64,000 nucleotides of DNA, taken from Himantopus leucocephalus (Eukaryota > Chordata > Aves > Charadriiformes > Recurvirostridae). Positions 47,001-59,084 of this stretch are shown piece after piece (position 1 is the stretch's first letter; every line of letters starts with the position of its first letter). Made by a program: the position numbers and the translations under genes. The notes below the pieces were generated by a model. It ran no database searches. It was not told the DNA's origin and was given only the letters and a program-made list of their open reading frames with translations. The stretch covers positions 623,610 through 687,609 of the forward strand of contig RSEF01000021.1 in assembly GCA_003993805.1 (NCBI GenBank), in the 5' to 3' direction.

Positions 47001-50000
47001 AAAATCCACTGAAGTTACAGGTTTGTTTGTGTGGTGTTTTTCTTTTTTTTTTTTTTTAACGGTTGTACTCTGCCCTGTCCTTTGTGGGATGAATGGCATT
47101 AAGAAATTAGTGTCCCTCTCCAACGTAGAGTGGAAGAGGGAATAAGGGTCTTGGTGTGACCAAAGGTTTGGGAGCTGTGGTGGGCCACAAAAATTACTGT
47201 GTGGCTTAAAAGATTTTTGGCAGTATAGTTTTATGGCCCAACCTGAACCTCAAGGGTGTCCTTCTGTACCTTCCAGTTTTTTCCTGTGAAAACATGCAAT
47301 CCTTTGCTGTGGCAGTAATAAACCTTAGAAAAACACTGACTATAGTAAGATTGAAAGAAAACTTCTGAAGGACCCAAGCTTCAAATAAAGTAGGAAAAAA
47401 TACAGATGGAAGAGCAAAAAATTGCTGTGTGTCCTCTGGTCTCATGTTGCTTAAAGATGGAAGTAGTGGAAGGGGGGGGGGGGGGGGAAGAAATCCCTTT
47501 TAGTGTTTGCATTCAAGAGAAGAGCCACTAGGTGGCAAGAATACCCTGCCAGCAGTTGGCAGCTGGGCTGCACTGTGGTAGTGACTTTTGGGGAGATCCT
47601 GAGCCACATTTGATGTCAGAGTGTCTCTTCCCCTCCAGCATCGTCTCTGAGTGCATCCACAGCACATGAGTGCTGTGACATTTAGCTTAAGTTGTTGCAT
47701 TTTTGGTGTTTCTAACATCTGCATGGGAGGTCTGGGGCAGTGTTTTAACTCCTCTGCTTGATCAAATACTTACCTGGGCAGGGAGAAATCTTCATCTGAT
47801 GCTGTGCTTTGTCATAGCCACTGACAAAAAAGTTCTTTGGATGAAGATGCTGAGATTCTGCAGGGTTGTTGTCAGTGCTGCAGCAGGTAGAAGCTGCAGT
47901 GATGGAGAGACGGTCCAAGACTTCGTCAGTGGTCTCAGCAAACTTTAAAACCTCTTTTCACGCTTATTCTTGGGGCTACCTGCTTATTTTTCCTTTCCTC
48001 CTTTCACTATTGTTTCTGTCTTAGGGAAGATCCTCCATTTAAATCAAAAATGCCACACTGCTAATGAATCTGGCTCTGATAAAGGCTATGGGAGCATCTA
48101 GGGAAAAATGCAGGTCAAGATCTGCATTAGCGTCCTGACCCATCTGTAGGAGAGCTCCTGACTGAGCTGGGCTGGCTTTATCCAGTTATATACCCTGTTT
48201 GTGAAGTCTAATTACCCTGAGGGAGGAAAAAAGCATCAGCCCAGGTCTTCCAGCCTTGTCTGCTGGCTCCAAAATCTCCACGGCAGAGTGCTTCAGCCCA
48301 GGACTGAGCGGTACAAAAGTGCCTGTGGTTTGATTAAAAGGTACCTTGATCTTGGTAGTTTTTTATCTAAGACCTGTGTTACTCTGGGGACAGGATCTCA
48401 AGCATGTGGTAAACCACAGCCAGTTTCCGCTTCCCTCTGCAAGGGGGACTTGTGGCTTCATTTTTCCCCGATGCCCCTTGCAAGAAGGTGCTCTGCAGCC
48501 TGCCCTGAGGGCATGTCCCACGCTGGGTCCCTCTCCTGCACTGCTCCATGTCCCCAGGCAGACACAGGGATGCTCAGTTTGCTCTTCCTTTTCAGGACCA
48601 GTGAGAGTAATTGAATTTTCAGGCATCTCCTCTTCAAGGCACATTCATTTTTCACTGAGGGCAAGCGCTGATGTGTGGAAGGGGATGATATGGGTTTATG
48701 TGTTTATAAACTACTGAAGACATCTCCGATCAGTGCTGCGTGTTTTTTATTGGCCATAAATTCCCACTACTGCAACACTTTATTGCACCATAAGCAGATA
48801 GGTGGCTGCCCCTCTTACAACCCTTAAAGCACCATGTTTCTCACTGGCTCTTGGTCTCCATCCTCTTACGCACCTCCAAGGAATGGAAATGCAGGTGCTC
48901 ACCTAAAGCGACTTTGGCCAAGTGCAAATAAAGGGCAACTGGGAGTCACCTTTGAGGGTTTAGACGTGAACTGGGGGTGCGTGGAGAAGGAAATGGGTTG
49001 CTCTACATGGAGGTGACAAACATCTGCATTGCTGAACTGCTTTGCCATCCTTCGTGTCGGCTGCAGGGGATGAGGGTATTGCGGAACTCATGAGACACCA
49101 GGGCTGGGAGGAAGGAAGCAAAGCAGCTGTGTTTTGGGGGGCCTCCATGGCTAAGGTGGGGGGGGGGTGGGTGTTGTGGTACCCATGGGGAGCAAACTGG
49201 GGGTTTGGCTTCCCTGTGTCATGTGTAAGAGGTCTGCCCTTGACTGGCACTTGTCCATCAGGGGCTCTGCTTAGCTGCTGGGCATCCAGCTGATGCTAAA
49301 TTACCTCTGCAAGCAGCAGCTCACTGGTGAGTGCAGAAAGGCTGCAGGTATGGATTTAGACTTCTTCTGCAACTGATCTCTGAAGTCCGGTACTCGCTTT
49401 TAATGATTTCTCTGGCAGCCGCTGTTAGAGCTCTCGTTCGAGTGCCTGCGTCTCTCAGTGCTGTGCTCGGGAGTTCATTATCTCACTCAAGGGCAATGAC
49501 TGAGACGAGGGAGTCAGCGGTGGGGGGCCTTGGGAGATGGAAACTGCGTGTGCCTGTTAACTTCTACATCCTTGTAGCATCTGTCTGCTTCACACTGTAG
49601 AGGCCATGGTGCCCCCCAAACTGATGCTCACCCAGGACTGCCCAGTGCCTGGGGGTGGTTTCTGCAGGTCCAAGGCTGTTATCAATGGATGCTGTTCTTC
49701 CTTTTATTATTGCTTTGGGAAGAAGGAGCTAGAAAACCTAATGAACATCTCGCCTGCCCCGTGCTCTTCCTGATGTGTTTTTGTGGGCAAAGGGCTCTGC
49801 AGCCATCCCTGGGATGCGGCCAGCAAGCTGGGAGCATGGAGGCTGAGCAGCGCATGGGTGCCTTGGTCTGCAGGCAGCCCCTGGATGCTCTTTAGAGAGA
49901 GGGGAAGCACTTTTTAGAGCGGGTTAGGACTCATTCTCCAGTTTCTAATAGTGGGAAAGAAGGAGAGGTGGCTGCTTGTGCAGGGTGCAGCCCAGGAGGG

Positions 50001-50400
50001 GTCAGCACAGCCCAAGGATTGGGAGGGGAGCAGGCAGGGGATGCCCGAGCAAGGGACCAGGGGAGGGGGCGACCACAAAGCACCAGCTGCTCTGCACCAC
50101 CATCACTCAGCGCATCCCTGGTACCAACCTCAGCACTGGGGCAAACTTGGGGACCGCATCGCTGCCCTGGGTGTACCTGTTAGGATGGTTAAGATGAGCG
50201 CTGGGGAGCTTGTACATCCCTTTGGCCCTGCAATGAAATAATTCATCATGGGCAAAGATGGTGATTAACAGCAGGGGCGGCGTGGGGTAGGTTGGTGGTA
50301 GGGATGCTCGGCTGCCAGCTGATATTACTGCCAAACTACCTGGTGTGTGGGCTTCAAAATACCACTGCCTTCTAGCATTGTGGCTGTGACACCGGTGCCG

Positions 50401-50759
50401 TTAATTACTAATTACTGGGGAGTCCTCAGCTGCCCTAGACCTCTTCTTGTGGTGCTGCCTGCCCCAGACAGCGCTTCCCTCTGCCAAACTCCAGCAAGGC
50501 TTCAGGATGCAAATCCCCATCCCCAAAGTATTCCAGCAGCTGGAGAGGGCTGAGAGAGAGACGTCTCCCGTCTGTCCGCACGGGCTGGAGGGGTTGAGCA
50601 CAAAGGTGGCTCGCTCTTTTTCCTCTCCTGCAGGAATGGGATGTGGCGGTGCTGAGTTCGGGGCCTGAACAGATGGCTTGGACCGTGCCAGACCTTTGCA
50701 CCGGCACTGGCTGGCGAGGGCAGGGAATTGACACAAACCAGTTGCTAATTAGTAATTAA
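50401..50759. repeat. Inverted pair of TTAATTACTAATTA motifs
   Basis: A 14-bp sequence at 50401-50414 recurs as its exact reverse complement at 50746-50759, with 331 bp between. Each copy holds two TAATTA homeodomain cores. The spacer is GC-richer, unique-looking DNA. It may be a pair of regulatory sites or coincidence in AT-rich text. Confidence 0.4.
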
Positions 50760-53700
50760 TCAGTGAACCGTGCTGAAAGCAGGAGGCTGCAGCAGATGAT
50801 GGGGATGGGAGGGGGTGTTGGACAAACGGATGGTGCCCCGGGGAAGATGCAGATCAGGTGTTTGCAGCCTCTGTTGATAAACCAGACCTGGGCTTTGCTG
50901 CTCCACATCCTCCTCCTGCCCTTGCTGGGCATTTGCCCAAGCAGCTGATTTTTAGGAGCCCCGTCTGGGCTTCTTGCAGGGGGCTTGGGCACAAGAGCTG
51001 GGGGGTGGTTTGGAGCAAGCACCCTCCTGCTATGGCATCTATCCTCGCCCCAGGGTTGTGTGTGAGGGTTGTCAGCAGCACAGAAGGAGTTTTCCTTCTT
51101 TTTGGCAAAGCGAAACCCTGAAGGCCACATCTTGGAATAGGAAATGAGTAAATATCTCCAGATTTGGCCCTTCAGATGGAGATGCAGCCACTGTGCACTG
51201 CCTTAGTGGTGGAGGAAAGTGTCAGAGGTGGTTTTGTCTGTGTCCAGATTCCCCTGTGAAGGTCTTGGTAGCACTTGGGTAGATGTCTGTGAGATATGTG
51301 TTAGCCTGTCAGGGTGGAGATGGAAACTTCTGTCTTCCTCGTGTCCTGGTGTGATGCCTTTGGAAATATCGCACCCATCCATTTTTTCCCTCTGATTCCA
51401 GCAGCTTATTTGCAAAGAAGGATAACGACCCTCCGAGGCTGGTTCTTCCTGGTTTGGGTAGTCAGGGATGGAGCAGTGACCAGGCACCCTGATGCCCCCT
51501 GTGCATCCACTCAGACCTTTGTGATGAGCGGTGGGGATGCAGAGCCGCATCCTTCCCCTGCAAAACATTTCAGGCTAACCTGGAGCCAGCTCAGCTTTTC
51601 TTCCGCTCCTCGGCTTTCCGTCCTGCTGACCTTCCCCAAGAGGCAACTTTGCACCTTCCCTGCAGCGCAGCAAAGAAAAATAAAGCGGAAGGGTTGGCGC
51701 CGAGAAAGCAAAAAGAAAAAAGGCTGTGAAGCAGAAGTGACTGGAGTGCTGAGGTGGCTCTGAGCGTGTCTTGCTGCCAGTTAAGGGGCAGAAGTGCCTA
51801 ATGGATTCGGACAGGGCTGGTGATGCTCGTGCTGCTGGTGGCTGTGTGGGCCCCCTGCTACAGCTCTGCTCTGGCCGAAATTAACTTCTCTGGGTCCAGC
51901 AGTAACTTTACCAGGGAGCCCAGGCAGATCCTGGTGTTCCCAGCTTTCGGAAGCCCTAGCTGTCCTTCCAGCCCAGCAGGTGAGGGGTTAGGGAGCAGCC
52001 CACGAGCCCCCAAGGGATGAGATGTGCTTTCCTGGTCCCATTTACTGTGCCAAATCAGGGACTCCCCATCTTTCGGGGCTCCTGAGATGCCAAACCTTGT
52101 ACCCATTGCTCTGCTGCATCTCAGTGTCTGTTTCTGGCCTTTTCCCTTGGGATTCAGTGGCCTGAATTTGACCGGGCTTTCTTTGGGGTAGGAGCAGACC
52201 ACAAAAGTGCCAAGTTCTTTNTTTTTTTTTTTTTTTTTTTTTTTTTTTTCCCCCCCTGTCCCCGGTAGTTGCTTTATTCTGGAGCCACAAAAGACAGGGA
52301 TATCTCCACAGCTGATGCGTTAAACCAGTCAGTGTTGGAGGTCTGCGGTAACAGCCTAGAGTGACATATTTAAGCTAGAAAGGCAGTGACCTCACAGCTC
52401 CGCTCTCCTGATCCGGATCTGGGCTTTGCTCCCCACCCGGCTGCTAAATCACAGCGAGGTGCCGTGACTTACTGAGCATGCTGGAAGAAAACGGGGCCCA
52501 TTGCTCTCTGCCATCCACCTGGCTCACCCCGAATCATCCCGTATCTTATCTCCCTGCATATGCTCGCCCCAAATCTTGGCCCAAAATTCATGTTTGTGGA
52601 AGCAGCTGCTGGCTGCAGGCTTCTCCCTGCCCGTCCTGGCGGGGAATCGCCCGTCTGCTGCTGTGCTTTACCCATCCAAATAACCCTTGCAAGCAGCTGG
52701 ACGCTGCANCTTTTTTTTTTTTTTTTTTTTGTAGCTCGCTGACCCCTTTTCCGAGCTGGATGCTCCGGGAAGAAGGTGGGGAAAGAGGAAAACTTCCCCT
52801 GCTCCATAGTGGAAGCGGAGGGCTGGTGGCTCAAAGGACTCGGGATGGCTGCAAACGTCTCGGCTTGCAGGGAGCCGGGCTGTTAGGCGGCTCTTTCCAC
52901 GTTACTCCTGTTTATTATCTTTAAAGCCAACGTTGCGGAGAGCTATGTTTCTTGCCTGATGTGGATTAAGGTATTTGCAGCACCTGGTGATGATAGACTG
53001 GCTTAAACAGCCTGGTGCCCTCGCGTTGCTGATGGAAACATCAAGGCAGACAGGCCCCTGCTAATGAGCCACCCTGCCCTAACGAGCTCGTGTTTACAGG
53101 CTGGGGAAAGGAAAAAGTCAGAAACTACAGCCGTGCATCATGAAGACATGATTCTCTTTTATTAAGGGCTGGTTTTATTGCGGGTGCGTTTCCCAGCCAT
53201 CCCGACCTGCTATTTCAGCCCTCGTCTATCATCCCAAACGAGGAAGGGAGGGGGAGAAAAAAAACCCCAAAAAAACAATTAGCTGGAAACGAAATACTTG
53301 TAATGGCTGCATTTTAATTACAAATAAAAAGCTCTCCAAACAGGCCTATCATGCAGAAATAAAAAATTTCGGATGCTTGGCTTGGTGCAGATGCTTTTCT
53401 TTGTGCAAATGGCTGTTATGGCTTCATCTCTGTTTATTTGGTTGCACAGAAAAAGGGGGAGAGCAGCTGCGTAGCAACCCGGGAGATCTCCTCGCAGCAC
53501 ATCTGGTGCCGGCGTGGCCGTATCCTCACCTCAAATGGATGTCTGGCTGGGGGCAGGGTCTGGGGCTGCAAATTGAGGGGGTTAAAGCTGCTGTGGGGAG
53601 CGGGAACTGGGGCATCCAACCACCCAGATGCATCTCCCTTGCTGCTGGGGTCAAGCCCCGGGCAGGGTGGTGGGATTCATCCTGCACAGGTGAGGAGGGT

Positions 53701-55039
53701 AGTAATGAAAACTAAACGGGGTGAGTAGCCGGGTACCAGAGAGACACTGCTGTGCTGGTAAAGCTGTATCCTCCTGGCAGTAGGTACCAAAACTGGGTGC
53801 AACAGGGGCGATGCTCCCCTGGGGCTGGTGCTTGTGTCCACAGGGCGTTGTTTTCCCAAGGCAGAGCACACAAGGGTGCCCTTCCCAATCTGAGCAAGCC
53901 TGGAATTTGGAACCCATGAAAAATTATTACAATCTACAGCAGCACGGAGTCAAACCCCCTCAAATTTAACAGCAATCTGGTTTGTAGGTGGAGCCGGCAG
54001 CACCGATTTGGTGTTTCGGGTGTCTGGGACACTCTCCATGTGCGTTACTTGCCTATGTCTGGAATTATTTTTAATGAGGGGGTGTCAATTAGGGGGTTTG
54101 TGGTGCGGGTGTGATGTTGCCAGGCTAGAGGGGACTGAAGGGTGAGCATCGTGTGTGATCGCTGCTGGGGATGCCGGTGTCTCCCATCCATGTCCATGCG
54201 GAACAGCGCAAGGAAGGAGCGGGGGGACAGGGTACCCCAATAGCGGGGATGGAAGCGGCTGCGGTGGTGCTGGTCACCTGAAGCATCCCCCATCCTCGGT
54301 GGTGGGATGGCTGGGGTGGGATCCATGGATAGTAAATCCTCCAGGATGGTCCGCATCCAAGCGGAGCAGCTGGAAAGGTTGGGCCAGAGGCTTTACAGCT
54401 GTGAATTGATAGCACATACCGGGGCTTGAAGAAAGTTTCAGCCTCAAATGAAATGTGATTAATCCACTGCAAATTCAACCGACGGAACATCAGGAGGGTT
54501 TCCCTTTAATCTCGTTGACTTCTTGGATTTCACGTTGATTTGCTGGCTGGGAATTGGAAAAGAGGAAAAAGGGAGAATACTTTTTTTTTTTACCTGGTTG
54601 ATGCAAAATTGGACCCATGGTGAGAAGGATGTGGATGTTTTAGTACTGTTTGTGCCCCCTGGGAGTGAAAACGGCACTGCTTTGTGATGGAAATGATATT
54701 TTGGTAAAGTTTCTTCTTTTTTTAGGAGGAAAAAAAAAAGGAAAAGATGCTTTATTGTCACCACACCAAGTGCAAAACTGTTTCCAGCTTGAGGTTTTTA
54801 ATTCTTCCTGTGAATATTTTGATTGTTTCTCTACCGCATGCTGTAAAAAAGCCACTTTGCCAGCATTTCATCCTGCTCTGGGAGAGGGAGGCGTAAACCT
54901 GGATGCCTCCCACTGAAACCGAGGGGGTGGCGGTGGCATGAAACCGATGTAAACCTTTTTATTGAAGGTTTAAACAAAAAAACCCGCAACAAACAACCAG
55001 AAACCGGCAGCAGAGTTGGGAAGCCTCAGCCATGAGCAA

Positions 55040-55215
55040 AATGACGGATCGAATTTGCGTGTCACTGAGATTCAGTGAACTGCTATTGTGTTGATTTTTC
55101 TAAAGATCCTCAGCCATCAGAGAAATGCAACATAATTGCTGCCCTGTTTATCGACGGCGGGCACTGAAAATCCATCGCCGTGGCAAATTAACCCCCTCGC
55201 TGCCGAAATGTGGTT
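55040..55215. promoter_or_regulatory. Conserved-noncoding-like block with short hairpin
   Basis: TCACTGAGATTCAGTGA (55062-55078) has 7-bp arms and a 3-bp loop. It is followed by CAACATAATTGC, TTTATCGACGG, CCATCGCCGTGG and CAAATTAACC, with CpGs kept in otherwise CpG-poor DNA, which hints at constraint. Confidence 0.33.
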
Positions 55216-56370
55216 GAACTGACATGTTCCTTTCTCCACCTCCAATGGCTTTTAGCTCTCAAACCGCACTGGTATGTTATTCCCTGCAGCATCCAGTCGC
55301 TCAGCTCCTTCCTGCTATGGAAGGTATCTCTATTGATTTATAATTATATTAATTTTCTCTTTTTTTGGCTTTCCAGCTGCTTTCTTAGCAGCTGTCAGGT
55401 ATTGACAGGTATTGCAATAAATGCAATGCCCCCGCCACATCCTCCAGCATCTACTTCCTCCCCCCAGGAGAGGAAGAGGAGAAGAGCTCCCTCAGTGCAT
55501 GCTGTTGGGAAGGGAAACCCAGGACTTGGCTGAACTGCCACAGGCTTGGGTTTTCCATGGGATGGCTGGGATGGAGCCAGTGTCCCCCCCTCCCGGGACC
55601 CTTCCCAGAGCCTCGCTGGCTCTTGGCACGGGCCCTAAGCCCTTTATCAGCCGTGGCCAGTCTGAGCGCCTTCGAGCTCGGCTGTGTCGCCAGCTGATGC
55701 CAAGGCTGGCGTCTCGCCTCCTGCCCGCAGATAAGGCAGGGGAGTGGGATGGAGGGGGCGAAAAATCCTCCTGTGCCCAGAGCTGAGGGCTTTAGGCAGC
55801 AGGTAGGTGGAGGTGGCATGAAAAGGTCCACGCTGGGGATGCAAAATGCCTGCAGGAATTGGAGATGATGGAGCTAAAGGGTTTTCCTGTGGGGTGTGAT
55901 CCCTGGGCTATGACCTGGGTCTGAGCAGCAGCTAGAAGCACAGGACTGGGAGCTTTTCTGCTACAAGCATCACACTGACCTCGTGTAGCTTGCCAGCAAA
56001 TTTTCTTGCACCATATTTGTGCTGTGAGCTGTATAGAGGGGCTGCCAGTGCGGTTTAGAGGGAGGATTTCTTGCTGCCAGTGCCTTCTAACCAGTAATGA
56101 CATCTTCAAACTCCCTCGCTGAAACTAAGCTGAACTAAACCTGGCACTTGTGGCAATGGCAGCTGCATCAGTGGTCTGGTGGGGTGTTTGGTGGGGTTGG
56201 TGGTGCTGGACCAGCCACAAAGGTGGAGGACACAGCTCACTGCAGGCATGTGAGTCCCTGAGACCTCTCTGGTTTTATGTCCGGTCTGCTTCTTTTTCCT
56301 CGAGCTGGTGCTGGGCACAGCTCTGGGTAGCCCCAACGACCTTTGCAAGCGAAGGGTGGTGGGGAAGGGA

Positions 56371-56629
56371 CCACAACATCCCTGCAACGTTAACTAGAGA
56401 CCACAGCATCCCTGCACCGTTAACCAGGGATGGCAGCATCCCTGCAACGTTAACTAGAGACCACAGCATCCCTGCACCGTTAACCAGGGATGGCAGCATC
56501 CCTGCAGCATTAACCAGGAACCGCAGCATCCCTGCAGCATTAACCAGGGATAGCAGCATTAACCAGGAATCACAGGATCCCTGCAGCATTAACCAGGAAC
56601 CTCAGCATCCCCGCAGCATTAACCAAGCT
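56371..56629. repeat. 30-bp minisatellite, nine units (one shortened)
   Basis: Units of 30 bp start at 56371, 56401, 56431, 56461, 56491 and 56521, then a shortened unit (19 bp) at 56551, and full units at 56570 and 56600. The shared core is CAGCATCCCTGCA, then a variable part, then TTAACCAGG. Units 2 and 4 are identical, and units 1 and 3 share a long stretch, so a 60-bp dimer has been copied once. Because 30 is a multiple of 3 and the unit lacks stops in one frame, it inflates a 257-codon plus-strand frame that is not a gene. Confidence 0.95.
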
Positions 56630-56644
56630 GCCTTTTCTGAGCTG

Positions 56645-56684
56645 TTTTGGAGGGAGACAGCCTCTTTTGGAGGGAGACAGCCTC
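56645..56684. repeat. Perfect 20-bp tandem duplication
   Basis: A 20-bp unit (TTTTGGAGGGAGACAGCCTC) appears twice in a row without change, 15 bp after the 30-bp minisatellite. It must be recent or a sequence artefact. Confidence 0.95.
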
Positions 56685-57502
56685 TTGCTCAGACTTCTCT
56701 TGGCCACCCCATCTCTGCGTGGCTGATATGCTTCGCTGCTCCCATCTGTCCTGGACCGCTCACAGGATGGATGATCCTTGTGCTTGGCTCTGATGGGCAA
56801 TATTGGAAGAGGCTGGATGGTCTTCCCGGCTGCCGATGCGCGTGGCGGTGTCTGTTCCATCTCCTCTTAGCCTGGCGAGGGTGCTTCTGGCATGATGTGG
56901 TCCTTCGGTTAGAGGCATCATAAATTAAGCAGAGATTTAGTGAATCAACAACAACAGCAAGCTGGGAGGATTCTGAGACCCTGAACTGGAGGGATCTAAG
57001 GGATAGGCTTCATCTTGGCTTAAGATGGGACATTTAGTTGGGAGATCCCTTGGCCACAGAGCAATCGAGCATCCTGTATGGCTGCAGTGCCCGCTGTCTC
57101 CTTGGGGTCAGATCCAGAATGACCTGTGTCTCCTGTCCCTCATTCTCGATGGGGCTCGGTGAGGTGCCTTATTCCCCCATGATGGGTTGAGGGGCTTTCA
57201 GGGAGCGAGGGACGCTCTCATGGGCAGGGTTTGGGTGATGCCCATGTAGCGATCCATGGGAGGTGCAGTGCCACTTGTTCCCCGAGCAGGGGCTGCAAGC
57301 TGGGCCTGAACTAAACGCTAAATGGAAACACCTGGGGAAGGCAGGCAGGCAGACCTGGCCCTGGCACAAACACTGTGCCGCCTCGCCAGGCCGCTTGTTT
57401 CGGGGCAAAAAGGCAATTTCTACCAAAAAAATGAGCACTGGCACTCAGGAGGTGTGAACTGAGCAAACGATGTTGATACGAAGCAACTTCAGCATCACCT
57501 GA

Positions 57503-57536
57503 AATCTTTCTTTTCAGAAAACAGTGACAAAATAAA
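57503..57536 (+). terminator. Candidate terminal acceptor and poly(A) signal
   Basis: AATCTTTCTTTTCAG gives a good 3' splice site with AG at 57516-57517, and AATAAA follows at 57531-57536. A T/G-rich stretch comes after at 57560-57580. It falls where the G+T bias fades, so it might end the proposed plus-strand transcript. Such pairs can also arise by chance. Confidence 0.22.
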
Positions 57537-58119
57537 GATTTATTTGCCCTGATGGAAACTGAGGTATTTTTGGGGCAGTGGCCCAGCGTTGTCCCCAGAC
57601 CACACCTTCACCCCCTCTCCATGCCCAGGGTGTTTTGTAGCAGAGCAATGAACCAAAATAGCTGATATAATTATAAATCAGGTTTTAATTAGCTAGGTGG
57701 TAGCTTTTTGAGAGATAGCGTCTCCCTAGATTGCCTCGGGGCAAGGGGTTTCACCTCAGGCTTGACGCCTCTAAGGGACCTGGAGATATTTTCAATAAGG
57801 CAGCTGAGAAGATCCCAGCCGCTGTTTTTCGCCTTGAAATCACTGCCCAGTGCCTTGTGGTTTTGGTTGAAAACCAGCTGAAAACTGTAAACACCCCTAT
57901 TCCCCTTCTGCAGCCCGAGGAGTTTTCCCTTCTCCCCCTCTTTGGCTCTTCTGTAAATAAAAATGAGCTTTATTGATTTTATTTCAGTAAAAGAAAAATA
58001 ATTTGCCTTTGGCCCGAGCTCGCAGGACGCTAAACTCCATCTAGGAGTGTGGTTTTGGGTTTTTTTCCCCTTCTTTTATAGTGTTTCTGATCTGTGTTTA
58101 TGATGCCAGCGCTGACACA

Positions 58120-58375
58120 TCCTAAACTACAGCGTGGCTATAACCTCCGGAAAAACTCCCGGCGGGATTGAAATAGTGGCTGGCAAATGTTCCTTCCTCA
58201 CTGGAGCTTGTGAATCAAAAACCATCAACGGCTTAAGCAAAGGCTTGTGCCGGGGAGGGAGAACTTATGCCAGAGTCGATGCATATTTTATCACCGCACT
58301 TATTCACTCGCAGCCCTTCTCCCTTCGAACGCCGTGCGGGTTTTAATTAAATAGTCATTGGTGAGGCTGTTATTC
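58120..58375. promoter_or_regulatory. Conserved-noncoding-like block
   Basis: CpG-retaining, non-repetitive text: AACTCCCGGCGGGATTG, CAACGGCTTAAGC, AGAGTCGATGCATATTTTAT, TTCGAACGCCGTGCGGG, ending in TTTTAATTAAATAGTCATTG. CpG in AT-containing unique DNA outside an island suggests constraint or low methylation. Confidence 0.33.
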
Positions 58376-59084
58376 TAGCTTGGAAGGCCTCCAAATGGCC
58401 GTGTTTTTTCCCCAAAATGATCACAAGGGGATGTGCTCCCATCCCCCCTGCCCTCGCCGAGGTTCGTCTTCCGCAAATACTGCTAATTACGTTTGTCTGG
58501 CTGGCCGCCGGCTCTCCGATAGCATCTTTCATTAGCACTGACCTCTCCGCGCTCGCAAGGAGCTGGCTGACGTTCCCGGAGTGGTGCTTTGTGGATCTCG
58601 CCAAGAAACGTCCCTTTGGCACTGGGCAAGCAGGTCTGGGTCTTGCAAGCGATGGTGTCGTGTGGAGCCCTGGCTCGTTAGTGTCTGCTCGCAAATGAGG
58701 TTACGAAGCTTGGGTGCAGCTCCCTGTCTACGCAACCCAAAGCTGAGAAAGGCTGAGGTTGATGTCTCCGGGATCTGCTCTACCGCAGAAGTTGCTGGTG
58801 GCCGTGCGTGGGTGGTCATCTTGGATTGGGTGCAGTAGAGGTGAAGAAGTGAGCAGGAGAGGACAGGGCATCACTTCTTGGCTTTAAACAACTCGTGGAG
58901 GCTCTCCTGATGGCAACACAACCCGTAGCAGCATAGATGTTGCTGGAAGCAACTCTCCATAGGGTCTAGGAGAAACCATGGCCAGGAGCTGAGAGGTCCC
59001 ACCTCCACCTAGAGATGCTGCGATGGGTCTTTCCCTTCCCTTGCCTTTAAATTCCCACCCAGCTCCTCAACCACCAACACGAGT

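Larger units (their letters stand above)
27300..57550 (+). other. G+T-biased domain, possible long noncoding transcription unit; no gene recognised
   Basis: Sampled lines across this interval mostly show G above C and T above A on the plus strand, for example about 27 G to 9 C in 27421-27480 and 19 G to 8 C in 36061-36120. Exceptions exist (45841-45900 is C-rich). Such bias marks the coding strand of long-transcribed regions in mammals. Between 30.6 and 55 kb I recognise no exon, RNA gene or young repeat, apart from the entries listed separately. Single Ns sit at 34453, 52221 and 52709, and seven at 35441-35447, all next to homopolymers. Confidence 0.35.

Noticed and set aside
49425..49450. 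tRNA B-box-like text (CGTTCGAGTGC)
   Set aside because: It lacks the full GGTTCGANTCC pattern and I see no cloverleaf around it. No other tRNA was recognised, though I could not run a covariance search.
56371..56629. CRISPR-like array
   Set aside because: The units are contiguous with no unique spacers, and the genome is a vertebrate.
56795..56830. CR1 LINE-like text (GGAAGAGGCTGGATGGTCTT)
   Set aside because: A short resemblance only. The rest of the CR1 3' end and its terminal 8-bp repeats are missing.
56150..56923. 257-codon plus-strand frame
   Set aside because: Its length comes from the 30-bp minisatellite, whose unit is a multiple of three and lacks stops in this frame. The rest shows no domain.
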